A DNA stretch of 33,004 bases from Alphaproteobacteria bacterium. GTDB lineage: Bacteria > Pseudomonadota > Alphaproteobacteria > UBA11136. Positions 16,922 to 25,757 of the stretch are shown one piece after another. The first letter of the stretch is position 1, and every line of letters begins with the position of its first letter. The DNA lies in contig JASLYJ010000014.1 in assembly GCA_030739855.1 (NCBI GenBank), forward strand, positions 6,613 to 39,616, given 5' to 3'. The notes under the pieces were generated by a model. The model saw only the letters and a list, made by a program, of their open reading frames with translations. It was not told the DNA's origin and did not search any database. Made by a program: the position numbers and the translations under genes.

Positions 16922-19876
16922 TTAGCTGGCTTCGTGCAGCTGTTCCGCCTGTTGTAGATCCACCGAAACGATTTGCGATACACCACGTTCCATCATGGTA
17001 ACGCCAAACAGTCGATCCACCCGTGCCATGGTCAGACGGTGATGGGTGACGACGAGGAAGCGGGTGTCAGATTTGTGGGCGATTTCCTCAATCAAGTCAC
17101 AGAAGCGGTCCACATTGGCGTCGTCAAGGGGGGCATCCACCTCGTCAAGAACGCAGATTGGCGCTGGGTTAGTGAGAAAGACGGCGAACAACAGAGCTAG
17201 TGCCGTCAGGGCCTTTTCACCACCCGACAACAGAGAGAGAACCTGAAGCTTTTTGCCGGGCGGACTGGCGAAGATTTCCAGCCCGGCTTCTAGCGGGTCG
17301 TCGGAATCCACCAATTCCATGTGTGCTTGGCCGCCGCCGAACAGACGCACAAAAAGCTCCTGGAAATGGATGTCCACTTCCGAAAAGGCGGCAAGGAGGC
17401 GTTCTCTGCCCTCGCGGTTGAGACCGGAAATACCATGGCGTAAGCGGGAGATGGCTGATACAAGGTCTTCACGTTCCGACTGTAGAGTGGATATTTGTTC
17501 CTCTATGTCACTGGTTTCCTCCTCGGCGCGCAGGTTAACCGGGCCCATATTGTCGCGTTCACGAAGAAGCCGCTCCAGTTTTTTCTCCATGGCCTCCGGT
17601 GCAGGTAGGTCGTCATCTAGTGGGATGCCAGCCGTTTCCAGCACCTTATCAGGTGCGCATTCCAGCTTTTCGGTGATGCGTTCGGCCAAAGTATCCATCG
17701 CCTGCTGTACTTGTTCCACTACAGCTTCGGCTCGCACTCGGTCTTCACGTGCCTCGGCCAGGCTGGTTTCCTCAATCTTGAGCCTGCGCTCGCTTTCGCC
17801 CAGATGTTCCTCGGCCTTAGCTAGTACATCGACGGCTTGTGTACGAGCGGCTTCGGCTTCGTCGATCTGGTCCTGGAGGGTGGTGCGCTGGGCAGAAATT
17901 TCTTGAGGACGCGCGTTCAGTTGGCCACGTTCCGCTGTTGCTGTCTGCTGTCTTTTCTCAAGTTTAGAAACCTGACGTGCCGCGGCCTGTAGACTGGCAT
18001 CCCAGGTTTCTTTCTCTGTAGCTATGGCGGCTAGCCTGTCGCGGCGTTGGATGGTATGGAGATCGGCGTAGGCGCAGCGCAGGGATTTCTGAGCTTGGCG
18101 TTCGAGATCGAGAGAAGCGCTCGCCTGGTCACGAGCTTCTTTGGCGTGGGCGCGGAGTTCACCCAGCTTACTTTTAGCGGTACTTTTTTGATTGCGAAGT
18201 TCGTTTAGACGATTGCGCTGCCCCAGCCGTGTGGCGGCAGCGGTATCGGCCCCAGAATCCATGGTAAAGCCGTCCCAGCGCCATAATCCGCCGTCACGGC
18301 TGACCAACCTCTGGCCGGGTTTCAGCTCGGCGGCAAGAGCGCAGTCTTGATCGTCGTCGATGACCACACCGGTCAGCGCTAGTCTGCGGGACAAGGCCTG
18401 TGGTGCCGTGACGAAAGCGGACAGAGGCTCTACCCCATCGGGGAACGTGGCATCATCATCATAGGGGGGCAGGGTCCGCCAGCGTACTGGCTCGCCTTCG
18501 TCGGCGGGCGCATAAAGGTCTTCACCCAGTGCTGCTCCCAGCGCTACCTCGTAACCGGCTTCTACGGTAATTTCGTCCATGAGCGGTGTCCCACCGCTCG
18601 CTTCAGAGGCGGTAAGAAGGGCGGCTAAGGCTTCCTCTTCGGCGTGCAGGCGGGCGTCATCCATCTCGGCGGCTGCGAGTGCTTCGCGGGCTTCTTCGTC
18701 AGTGGTTCGCGCCTCGGTGAGGGTTTTCTCAGTTTTATCGGCTTCTGCGCGAAGTTCTTCAAGACGGGATTCCTCGGCCGCCACGGCCGCCTCGGATTCT
18801 TTGAGGCCAGTGTAAAGTGCGGCGGCGCGTTCTTCCTCAAGCCGCGCTAGTGCCGTGGTGGCATCTTGAGACAGGGTCCTTTCACGTTCGATGTCCCCAG
18901 CGATCTGGGTCAGGCGGTTTTCACAGTCCTGGCGGGCCTGGGCTAGCCGTTTCTCTTCGGCGTCAAGGTTGTCGCTGGCGAGCAGAAGCCGTTGCATGGT
19001 ACTGGCGGATTTTGCTTCGTCACGGCGCAGGTCTGGTAGATCGGCGGCGGCTTTCGTTTGCTTGGTAGCGACAGCGGCGACGGTCCCGGACAGTTCCGTA
19101 ACCCGCAACTCGGCCTCACCAAGGTTTTTTCTGGCGGCATCTATGTCCTCTTTGGCGACGCACCAGCGCTGGTGGAATAGCATGGCCTCCTGACGGCGAA
19201 TTTGGCCACCGATATTGCGATAGCGTGAAGCTTGGCGGGCCTGGCGTTTCAATCCCCGGCCTTGTTCCTCTAAGGTCAACAGTACGTCATCAAGGCGTTC
19301 GAGATTTGTCTCAGCCCCGCGTAGCCGCAGTTCCGCCTCGTGGCGGCGAGAATGAAGGCCCGTTATGCCCGCCGCTTCTTCCAGTATGGTGCGTCGGTCG
19401 GTGGGTTTAGCGCCGATCAGGGCGCCGATTCGTCCCTGGCTCACTAGGGCGGTGGAGTGGGCACCGGTGGCGGAATCGGCGAACAGAAGTTGGACGTCGC
19501 GGGCCCGAACTTCCCGGCCGTTGACGGTATAGGAAGAGCCTTGGTCACGCTCGATACGACGGATAATTTCCAGATCTTCGTCATCGTTGAAAGAAGTCGG
19601 GGCCTCCCGCGTGGAATTGTCGAGGGAAACACTGACTTCGGCAATATTGCGTGCTGGGCGGTTGTCTGTGCCGTTGAAGATGACGTCATCCATCTCGCCA
19701 CCACGCATTTGCTTGGCGGAAGCCTCACCCATGGTCCAGCGCAGGGCGTCAACGATATTGGATTTGCCGCAGCCGTTGGGGCCGACGATGCCCGTAAGTC
19801 CGGGCTCAATCATGATTTCCGTCGGATCAATGAAGGATTTGAAACCCGACAGCCGAACCTTTGTGAACTGGACCAA
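16922..19876 (-). CDS. smc: Chromosome segregation protein SMC (short-arm form)
   Basis: ATPase that organises and helps segregate chromosomes, working as a dimer with ScpA and ScpB. N-terminal ATPase half: Walker A GPNGCGKSN (about residues 32-40). A coiled coil runs from about 170 to 425, the hinge from about 427 to 540, and a second coiled coil from about 545 to 820. The C-terminal ATPase half has the signature LSGGEKALTALALLFAVF and Walker B ICVLDEVDAPLDD. All catalytic motifs are intact and the frame is uninterrupted. At 984 aa it is well below the roughly 1150 aa common for bacterial SMC; both arms seem shortened by similar amounts, with the hinge retained. It sits 32 nt downstream of the DsbA-like gene, an arrangement common in alphaproteobacteria. 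Confidence 0.95.
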   Translation of the reverse strand: MVQFTKVRLSGFKSFIDPTEIMIEPGLTGIVGPNGCGKSNIVDALRWTMGEASAKQMRGGEMDDVIFNGTDNRPARNIAEVSVSLDNSTREAPTSFNDDEDLEIIRRIERDQGSSYTVNGREVRARDVQLLFADSATGAHSTALVSQGRIGALIGAKPTDRRTILEEAAGITGLHSRRHEAELRLRGAETNLERLDDVLLTLEEQGRGLKRQARQASRYRNIGGQIRRQEAMLFHQRWCVAKEDIDAARKNLGEAELRVTELSGTVAAVATKQTKAAADLPDLRRDEAKSASTMQRLLLASDNLDAEEKRLAQARQDCENRLTQIAGDIERERTLSQDATTALARLEEERAAALYTGLKESEAAVAAEESRLEELRAEADKTEKTLTEARTTDEEAREALAAAEMDDARLHAEEEALAALLTASEASGGTPLMDEITVEAGYEVALGAALGEDLYAPADEGEPVRWRTLPPYDDDATFPDGVEPLSAFVTAPQALSRRLALTGVVIDDDQDCALAAELKPGQRLVSRDGGLWRWDGFTMDSGADTAAATRLGQRNRLNELRNQKSTAKSKLGELRAHAKEARDQASASLDLERQAQKSLRCAYADLHTIQRRDRLAAIATEKETWDASLQAAARQVSKLEKRQQTATAERGQLNARPQEISAQRTTLQDQIDEAEAARTQAVDVLAKAEEHLGESERRLKIEETSLAEAREDRVRAEAVVEQVQQAMDTLAERITEKLECAPDKVLETAGIPLDDDLPAPEAMEKKLERLLRERDNMGPVNLRAEEETSDIEEQISTLQSEREDLVSAISRLRHGISGLNREGRERLLAAFSEVDIHFQELFVRLFGGGQAHMELVDSDDPLEAGLEIFASPPGKKLQVLSLLSGGEKALTALALLFAVFLTNPAPICVLDEVDAPLDDANVDRFCDLIEEIAHKSDTRFLVVTHHRLTMARVDRLFGVTMMERGVSQIVSVDLQQAEQLHEAS

Positions 19877-19908
19877 AGAGAGTTCCTAACAAGCGATCAG
19901 AAAAAGAA

Positions 19909-20661
19909 TCAGAAGTTGCGTATAGCATTGATAATTCTGTCAAACCAAGATTGGGGTTGGGTCTTAGGAGAGGGCTCGTCTGCCGCCGTCGTGGGGGCAG
20001 TTGCGGGGGGGGGTGTCTCCGGCCCAAGCTTTTGCAGGGCCTTGTCCAGGGCTTCGAAAGATTGTTTCCCCCTGTATTCTCTGCCGTTAATGAAAATAGT
20101 GGGCGTAGAGGAAATCTTGTATTCCTTCTCTGCTTGCAGCCGCATATCAAGGATACCTTCCTCCAGAATCTTGCTATTGAGGCATTGCTTGAAGTCCTCG
20201 GCACCTATACCGCCGAACTTAGCAATACGCTGCAGGGCGGAAATCGGGTTGCTTTCTGATGTCCAGACTGGCTGTTTCTGGAAGAGAATATCGAGAAAGG
20301 CAAAATAGCGGTCGTTTCCGGCGCAGCGCGCCAACACAGAAGCTTTCAGCGCGTACTGGTCGAGGGGAAAGTCGCGGTAGACCAGCTTCACCTTGCCGGT
20401 CTCGATATATTTGCTTTTCAACTGTGGCAGCACTTCGGCGTGGAAGGCTGCACAGTGGGGGCAGGTGAGCGAGGCGAATTCGACGATGGTGATGGGCGCA
20501 TCTCCGGCACCAAGGACTTTCTCGGACAGGGCCTCCACCGGATCGGAAATAGTGGCATTCACGGGATAGGAAAAGGCCATAAGGGCCAGACAAGAAACAA
20601 GGATCGCTAGAACGAGAGGAAGACGAAAGACTGAAGTCCATCGGGTTGGCAATATGTTCAA
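19909..20661 (-). CDS. DsbA-family thioredoxin-fold periplasmic protein
   Basis: A secreted thiol-disulfide oxidoreductase of the DsbA/DsbG-like group. The ORF extends to 20718, but a TTG at 20661 is preferred: GGAGG lies 5 nt upstream, a typical signal peptide follows (SVFRLPLVLAILVSCLALMAFS), and the upstream part of the ORF overlaps a good promoter. The mature part has the active site CPHC in FASLTCPHCAAFHAEVLP, the KLVYRDFPLD block, and STPTIFINGREYRG (cis-proline loop). The C-terminal tail is proline/alanine-rich and low in complexity. From 20661 it is 250 aa. It precedes smc by 32 nt and they are likely co-transcribed. Confidence 0.9.
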   Translation of the reverse strand: MNILPTRWTSVFRLPLVLAILVSCLALMAFSYPVNATISDPVEALSEKVLGAGDAPITIVEFASLTCPHCAAFHAEVLPQLKSKYIETGKVKLVYRDFPLDQYALKASVLARCAGNDRYFAFLDILFQKQPVWTSESNPISALQRIAKFGGIGAEDFKQCLNSKILEEGILDMRLQAEKEYKISSTPTIFINGREYRGKQSFEALDKALQKLGPETPPPATAPTTAADEPSPKTQPQSWFDRIINAIRNF

Positions 20662-20689
20662 AAGTTCCTCCGGAAGCCGTGTGCAGCTG

Positions 20690-20718
20690 ACTATACGCGC
20701 CACCTTGAGGGGCGGCAA
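20690..20718 (-). promoter_or_regulatory. Promoter of the dsbA-like - smc transcript
   Basis: On the minus strand TTGCCG (20718-20713) and TATAGT (20695-20690) are separated by exactly 17 nt. The predicted start of transcription is near 20683, some 20 nt upstream of the preferred TTG start codon and inside the nominal ORF. This argues against translation from 20718. Confidence 0.6.
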
Positions 20719-20950
20719 GGGCGGGGAAACGGATCTTTGACCGTTTCATGAGGGAACGTATCAGCCGCCACCATCTCCGCCCGCATGTGCTCAGAGAACA
20801 CCGGACGCCCTGCGCAGAACGGAAAGATGGCGGACAAGCTGGCCAAACCACCACATAACCGATACAGGAAGAGCGGCGATAGATGCCATCGAATGAAAAA
20901 TTCTTTTTATGGGAGTTAAGAACTGCAAAGCAGACCTGTTTTTTTAATTA

Positions 20951-21005
20951 ATCCCCGGCGGGGATGCACCATGATCCCCCATGCGCCGAGTTTGCATCCC
21001 GGCGC
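20951..21005. repeat. Cluster of overlapping inverted repeats in the dsbA-like/DUF721 gap
   Basis: Three inverted repeats share sequence and cannot all form at once: ATCCCC/GGGGAT (20951-20956 with 20960-20965), GGGATGCA/TGCATCCC (20961-20968 with 20993-21000), and GCGCCG/CGGCGC (20983-20988 with 21000-21005). None is followed by a T run in either direction, so none is a standard terminator. They lie in the longest gap of the window (20662-21124, 463 nt), in which I see no credible gene; the ORFs in it are shadows. Function unknown. Confidence 0.6.
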
Positions 21006-21124
21006 AGGGAATTGTTTCGATTTTGCGGTAGAAACTTCTGATGTTCCTGCCCATGCCAAAAATATTGCCCAGGCCACTTGTTGGACATGCCATAGACATT
21101 ACAATAACCGGTGATCAGGTCCTG

Positions 21125-21781
21125 TCAGAACTCTCCGTCAGTGTCTTTCTGAGTACCCCTGAGTGTATTCCCCCCTTTTTTCTTGGATTTCCCGGCTTCC
21201 TTCCGTTCCTGTTTGGCAGCTACCGCACAACCCAGATCGGTGAGTGCTGCGCGCAGGCCCGTATCAGCGATGCCAGAGGTCATTTCTTCCATGGCACGTT
21301 TGGTGCGGGGATTGGCCTGGAGTTGGGATTGTCCCGCCGCTGGCTGCGACACGGGCGGAATAGGCCCATGGACTAGTTTTAGGCGGGCCACCGCGCTGTA
21401 GCCAAAATAACCGTTGATGCGTTCAACGATCTGGGGCTCTAGATGTTGCAGTTCGGTGGCGAGTGGGCCCTCCACGCGCACATGCAAAAGCCCGTCCCGT
21501 TTTCCCACTCCCTTGCTTCCTCGGGGAAGGACTAGTTTTTCCGGGAGGGTGAAGGCGGCAAAGCGTTCGCCTACGATGGTGGGCCAGTCGCTGAGAATCC
21601 GGACCTCGGCGAACCCGCGTTTGCGATAGAGAGGCGTGGTGATCTTGGAGACCATAGCGCTAAGGGCGAGAAGCCCTCTCTGGATTCGCGCTGGTGGCAG
21701 GGCATTTTTCCGTGCCGGGAACGAGACAGGTGATTGGTTATTCATGATGCAGTGGTGCCTGTTTTGAACTCCGTTCCTCAA
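21125..21781 (-). CDS. DUF721 (DciA-like) protein
   Basis: A protein of about 206-218 aa with the DUF721 core at about residues 40-125: FAEVRILSDWPTIVGERFAAFTLPEKL, then LLHVRVEGPLATELQHLEPQIVERINGYFG. The DciA family loads replicative helicase in bacteria lacking DnaC/DnaI; family membership is seen, the role here is inferred. A long, charged, low-complexity tail rich in Lys and Gly follows. The start is uncertain: TTG at 21781 or ATG at 21745, neither with a strong Shine-Dalgarno. In many alphaproteobacteria it follows mutY and precedes dsbA-smc; no mutY is seen upstream. Confidence 0.82.
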   Translation of the reverse strand: MRNGVQNRHHCIMNNQSPVSFPARKNALPPARIQRGLLALSAMVSKITTPLYRKRGFAEVRILSDWPTIVGERFAAFTLPEKLVLPRGSKGVGKRDGLLHVRVEGPLATELQHLEPQIVERINGYFGYSAVARLKLVHGPIPPVSQPAAGQSQLQANPRTKRAMEEMTSGIADTGLRAALTDLGCAVAAKQERKEAGKSKKKGGNTLRGTQKDTDGEF

Positions 21782-21809
21782 GCCGCTCGTGTCATAAAGT
21801 CAGTTTCCT

Positions 21810-21838
21810 ATGTTAGGGCAGGTGCTGGCCCGGGACAA
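21810..21838 (-). promoter_or_regulatory. Candidate promoter of the DUF721 gene
   Basis: On the minus strand TTGTCC (21838-21833) and TAACAT (21815-21810) are spaced by 17 nt. Transcription would start near 21803, about 58 nt upstream of the ATG at 21745. It lies downstream of the minus-strand terminator at 21876-21908, so the gene has its own start signal. Confidence 0.5.
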
Positions 21839-21868
21839 TGCTAGGAAATCCCCAGGGGAAAGGCAAAA

Positions 21869-22020
21869 AGGTAAAAACACCCGCCCGCTGTGCCGGCGGG
21901 CGGGTGTTGATATTGCCGTAGGGTGGGGGGGAGGGTCACGCTGCGGCGAATGAGGGGAAATAATACTTTCTTCTTCACCGTGCATCCTACCTGTTTGTTC
22001 TGAATTGGCAGTGAGTGCAA
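21869..22020 (-). ncRNA. Candidate small RNA ending at the orphan terminator
   Basis: Hypothesis only: the terminator at 21876-21908 needs a minus-strand transcript starting to its right. The RNA would contain C-rich unpaired runs (for example CCCTCCCCCC) that could pair with Shine-Dalgarno sequences. The 5' end is a guess, as I found no convincing promoter. The ORFs of 60 and 75 aa here look non-coding because of low complexity and the stem running through them. Confidence 0.25.
21876..21908 (-). terminator. Orphan intrinsic terminator in a divergent intergenic region
   Basis: A perfect 13-bp stem (AACACCCGCCCGC / GCGGGCGGGTGTT) encloses a 7-nt loop. On the minus strand it is followed by TTT, ACC and then another T run; the plus-strand side has no T run. 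No minus-strand gene lies immediately upstream of it (the gene there is on the plus strand), so it must end a short non-coding RNA, an antisense transcript, or an attenuated leader. Confidence 0.75.
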
Positions 22021-22026
22021 CATTCA

Positions 22027-22055
22027 TTGTTTATTCATTTTCTCGCAACTAGGCT
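22027..22055 (+). promoter_or_regulatory. Weak candidate promoter of the PepSY - two-component operon
   Basis: TTGTTT (22027-22032) and TAGGCT (22050-22055) are spaced by 17 nt. The expected transcription start, near 22062, coincides with an in-frame GTG (third codon of the ORF), so the message could be leaderless. There is no Shine-Dalgarno before GTG 22056. Confidence 0.3.
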
Positions 22056-22442
22056 GTGGAAGTGACCAGTAAAGGAACGTTCCCGTACCTGCTGGCAGCT
22101 TTCTTGCTGGGCTGTGTTCGGTTGGTTAGCAGCGATGTCTTGGCTGCCGAGCTTGGCATTGGCCACGACCGCGCTCGCGCAGCTGTGCAGTCGGGTGAGA
22201 TAATGGCCCTACATGATATCCTTGCTCGCGTTTATAAGCAGTATGAAGGGCGCGTTCTGGAGGTAGTGCTGCGGGATCAGGAACATGGGCTACACGGCTG
22301 GGTTTATGAAATCCGGATGTTTACGCCTAATGATTCGCTTCTGGTATTGCGCGTGGATGCCGGGACGGCCACAATCCTAAAAATCGAGCGCGGAAAAGAG
22401 AACGCCACTGGTAACGCCACCGGCAATAAGGAAGCACCTTAA
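22056..22442 (+). CDS. PepSY-domain exported protein
   Basis: A protein of about 128 aa with an N-terminal hydrophobic segment (FPYLLAAFLLGCVRLVSS, a signal peptide or lipoprotein-like signal). It continues into a PepSY-like domain: ALHDILARVYKQYEGRVLEVVLRDQ and GWVYEIRMFTPNDSLLVLRVDAGTATILKI. The C-terminus is a short Asn/Gly/Thr-rich tail (ENATGNATGNKEAP). Such proteins are often coded before an OmpR-type regulator and kinase, exactly as here, and may modulate the sensor in the periplasm; that role is inference. Start GTG 22056 or GTG 22062. The response regulator gene begins 41 nt later. Confidence 0.8.
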   Translation: MEVTSKGTFPYLLAAFLLGCVRLVSSDVLAAELGIGHDRARAAVQSGEIMALHDILARVYKQYEGRVLEVVLRDQEHGLHGWVYEIRMFTPNDSLLVLRVDAGTATILKIERGKENATGNATGNKEAP

Positions 22443-22483
22443 GCCAGATCACCGTGTTTAAAGAATAGAGGAGCAGCGAACCC

Positions 22484-23203
22484 ATGCGTGTTCTTGTGAT
22501 TGAGGACGAGCCTGACTTGGCGCGGCAGATATTCGCCACGCTGAAGGAAGAGGGTTATGCGGTGGACGTAGCCCATGACGGGGAAGAAGGTCATTTCCTT
22601 GGCGACACCGAACCCTACGATGCCGTGGTACTTGATTTGGGCCTGCCATTAATGGACGGCCTCACCGTGCTGGAGCGGTGGCGTCGCAGCGAAAAGGATA
22701 TGCCGGTTCTCATTCTCACCGCCCGTGAACGTTGGAACGAAAAAGTGGCGGGATTCGACGCCGGTGCCGATGATTACGTCACTAAGCCATTCCAGATGGA
22801 AGAACTTCTAGCGCGCTTACGGGCGCTTATCCGCCGTGCCGCTGGTCACGCTTCAGTGCAACTAAGTTGCGGGCCGGTGGTCCTGGATACCAGAAGTGGC
22901 CGCATCACCGTGAATGATGCCACCCTCAAGCCTACTGCGCAGGAATATAAAATCCTGGCCTATCTCATGCACCATCAGGATAAAATTGTCTCACGCACCG
23001 AACTCACTGAACATGTTTATGATCAGGACTTCAACCGCGATTCCAACACCATCGAAGTATTTATCGGTCGCCTGCGTAAGAAACTCGGTGTTGACGTGAT
23101 TAAGACAGAACGGGGGCTGGGCTACCGTTTGTGCGCTCCGGAGGGTGCTAAGGAAGAATCCGGAGAAAAACCAGAGAGAAAAGCAGAGAAAAATGCGGGC
23201 TAA
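22484..23203 (+). CDS. OmpR/PhoB-family response regulator
   Basis: A DNA-binding regulator of 239 aa. The receiver domain (about residues 1-115) has the acidic pair EDEPD, the phosphoacceptor Asp51 in VVLDLGLPLMDG, and the lysine of VTKPFQ. The winged-helix output domain (about residues 125-222) includes LKPTAQEYKILAYL, SRTELTEHVYDQDF, NTIEVFIGRLRKKL and TERGLGYRL, the PhoB/OmpR pattern. The C-terminal tail is Lys/Glu-rich and overlaps the kinase start. GAGGAGC lies upstream of the ATG. The signal and targets are unknown; the PhoP-PhoQ-like subgroup is the nearest resemblance. Confidence 0.95.
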   Translation: MRVLVIEDEPDLARQIFATLKEEGYAVDVAHDGEEGHFLGDTEPYDAVVLDLGLPLMDGLTVLERWRRSEKDMPVLILTARERWNEKVAGFDAGADDYVTKPFQMEELLARLRALIRRAAGHASVQLSCGPVVLDTRSGRITVNDATLKPTAQEYKILAYLMHHQDKIVSRTELTEHVYDQDFNRDSNTIEVFIGRLRKKLGVDVIKTERGLGYRLCAPEGAKEESGEKPERKAEKNAG

Positions 23204-24551
23204 TTCGCTCGCTTTCCGCCTTGTGGTCGGGGCTGGCATGTGGATCTCCGTGGCTATTATCGCCGGGGGAGTCACGCTTTCAGCGATTTTTCGGGACCAT
23301 GTCGAGCATACTTTTGATGCACAGCTTCTAGTTTATCTCGATGCCCTAGTTTCTGTAGTGGAAGTGGATGACCGAGGCCGCGTGAGGGTCATGCGGCCTT
23401 TGGCTCTTGGCGACCCTCGCTACGAACAGCCTTATTCGGGATGGCACTGGCAGATTTCTGGCGCTGGCGGACCCATGCTGCGGTCCCGGTCCCTCTGGGA
23501 CCAGGTGCTCCCTCCAGATCTTTCCTTTATCAGCGATCCCGCAGCCATATCCTACCGGACGCAGGTAATCCAGAGTCGCCAATTACGGATTGTCGGGCGG
23601 GATGTCAATATTCCCGGGACTGCATCCAGCCTGAAGTTTCAGATGACGGGGGACCGCGCTTCCATCGAAGCGGACATTCAAAGCTTCAACACCACTCTGG
23701 CTTGGTCTCTGGGCCTGTTCGGCTGCGGGTTAATCCTGGCCGTATTCATCCAGGTGCGATACGGATTACTACCCCTGCGGCGCATCAGCATGGCCTTGTC
23801 GGCTATCCGTTCGGGCCGTAAATCAAAGCTCACGGGTCAATTTCCGTCAGAAATCGAGCCCCTGGCTAGTGAGATCAACACTCTTCTCAAACACAACGAG
23901 GAGGTGCTTGGGCGGGCGCGCACCCATGTGGGTAATCTCGCTCATGCCCTGAAAACACCGATTTCGGTGCTGGCCAACGAATCCGGCTCCAAGACAAGCT
24001 CCCTTGCGGATACGGTGGAAAAACAGACTACCATTATGCGTCGTCATGTGGACCATTATCTCTCCCAAGCCCGTATCGCCGCCTCAAGCAGCGTGCTGGG
24101 CGCGTGTACCGGGGTCATGCCGGTTATCGAGGACCTTCGCCGTACCCTAAAGCGTATTCACGCCGAACGTTCGATCGAACTTGAAGTGCGAGGGGATCCC
24201 GATACAAGTTTCCGTGGCGAACGTCACGACCTCGAGGAAATGCTCGGCAACCTCATTGACAACGCCTGTAAATGGGCGCACGCGCAGGTCTGGATCACCA
24301 TGGGCGTGGAAGGCGCGGACCTCAAGGTCACCATTGAGGATGACGGCCCCGGCTTGGTGCCGGAAAAACATGACGAGGTGTTCAACCGTGGCCACAGGCT
24401 GGATGAAACCACGCCGGGCAGCGGTTTGGGACTTGCCATCGTGCGTGATACCGCGGGGCTCTACGGGGGCGACATCACGCTTTCCGAATCCGATTTAGGA
24501 GGGTTGAAGGTATTGCTGACCTTGCCCGCAGCGGAAAAGGGTGAGGAGTAG
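23193..24551 (+). CDS. Sensor histidine kinase
   Basis: The membrane partner of the preceding regulator. The ORF opens at GTG 23145, but ATG 23193 is preferred: it gives MRANSLAFRL just before the first membrane helix, and the 16 residues upstream are highly charged and encoded by the regulator's tail. The order is TM1, a periplasmic sensor region of about 130 residues, TM2 (LAWSLGLFGCGLILAVFIQV), a HAMP-like linker, H-box NLAHALKTPI, N-box LIDNACKWA, G1 DDGPGL and G2 GSGLGLAIV. All catalytic boxes are intact. Its start overlaps the regulator by 11 nt. The phosphoacceptor context HALKTP fits the PhoQ-like subgroup. Confidence 0.94.
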   Translation: MRANSLAFRLVVGAGMWISVAIIAGGVTLSAIFRDHVEHTFDAQLLVYLDALVSVVEVDDRGRVRVMRPLALGDPRYEQPYSGWHWQISGAGGPMLRSRSLWDQVLPPDLSFISDPAAISYRTQVIQSRQLRIVGRDVNIPGTASSLKFQMTGDRASIEADIQSFNTTLAWSLGLFGCGLILAVFIQVRYGLLPLRRISMALSAIRSGRKSKLTGQFPSEIEPLASEINTLLKHNEEVLGRARTHVGNLAHALKTPISVLANESGSKTSSLADTVEKQTTIMRRHVDHYLSQARIAASSSVLGACTGVMPVIEDLRRTLKRIHAERSIELEVRGDPDTSFRGERHDLEEMLGNLIDNACKWAHAQVWITMGVEGADLKVTIEDDGPGLVPEKHDEVFNRGHRLDETTPGSGLGLAIVRDTAGLYGGDITLSESDLGGLKVLLTLPAAEKGEE

Positions 24552-24577
24552 AATGCTAGGGAAGAAGAACCGGCCGC

Positions 24578-25738
<1,161 letters not shown>

Positions 25739-25757
<19 letters not shown>

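Noticed and set aside
19457-20308. 283-aa plus-strand ORF opposite smc and the dsbA-like gene
   Set aside because: Both strands cannot be coding here; the minus strand carries clear SMC and DsbA motifs, and the plus-strand translation has no family resemblance.
21800-22027. 75-aa minus-strand ORF (and a 60-aa one in another frame)
   Set aside because: A 13-bp terminator-like stem runs through both, composition is low-complexity, and no start signal is evident.
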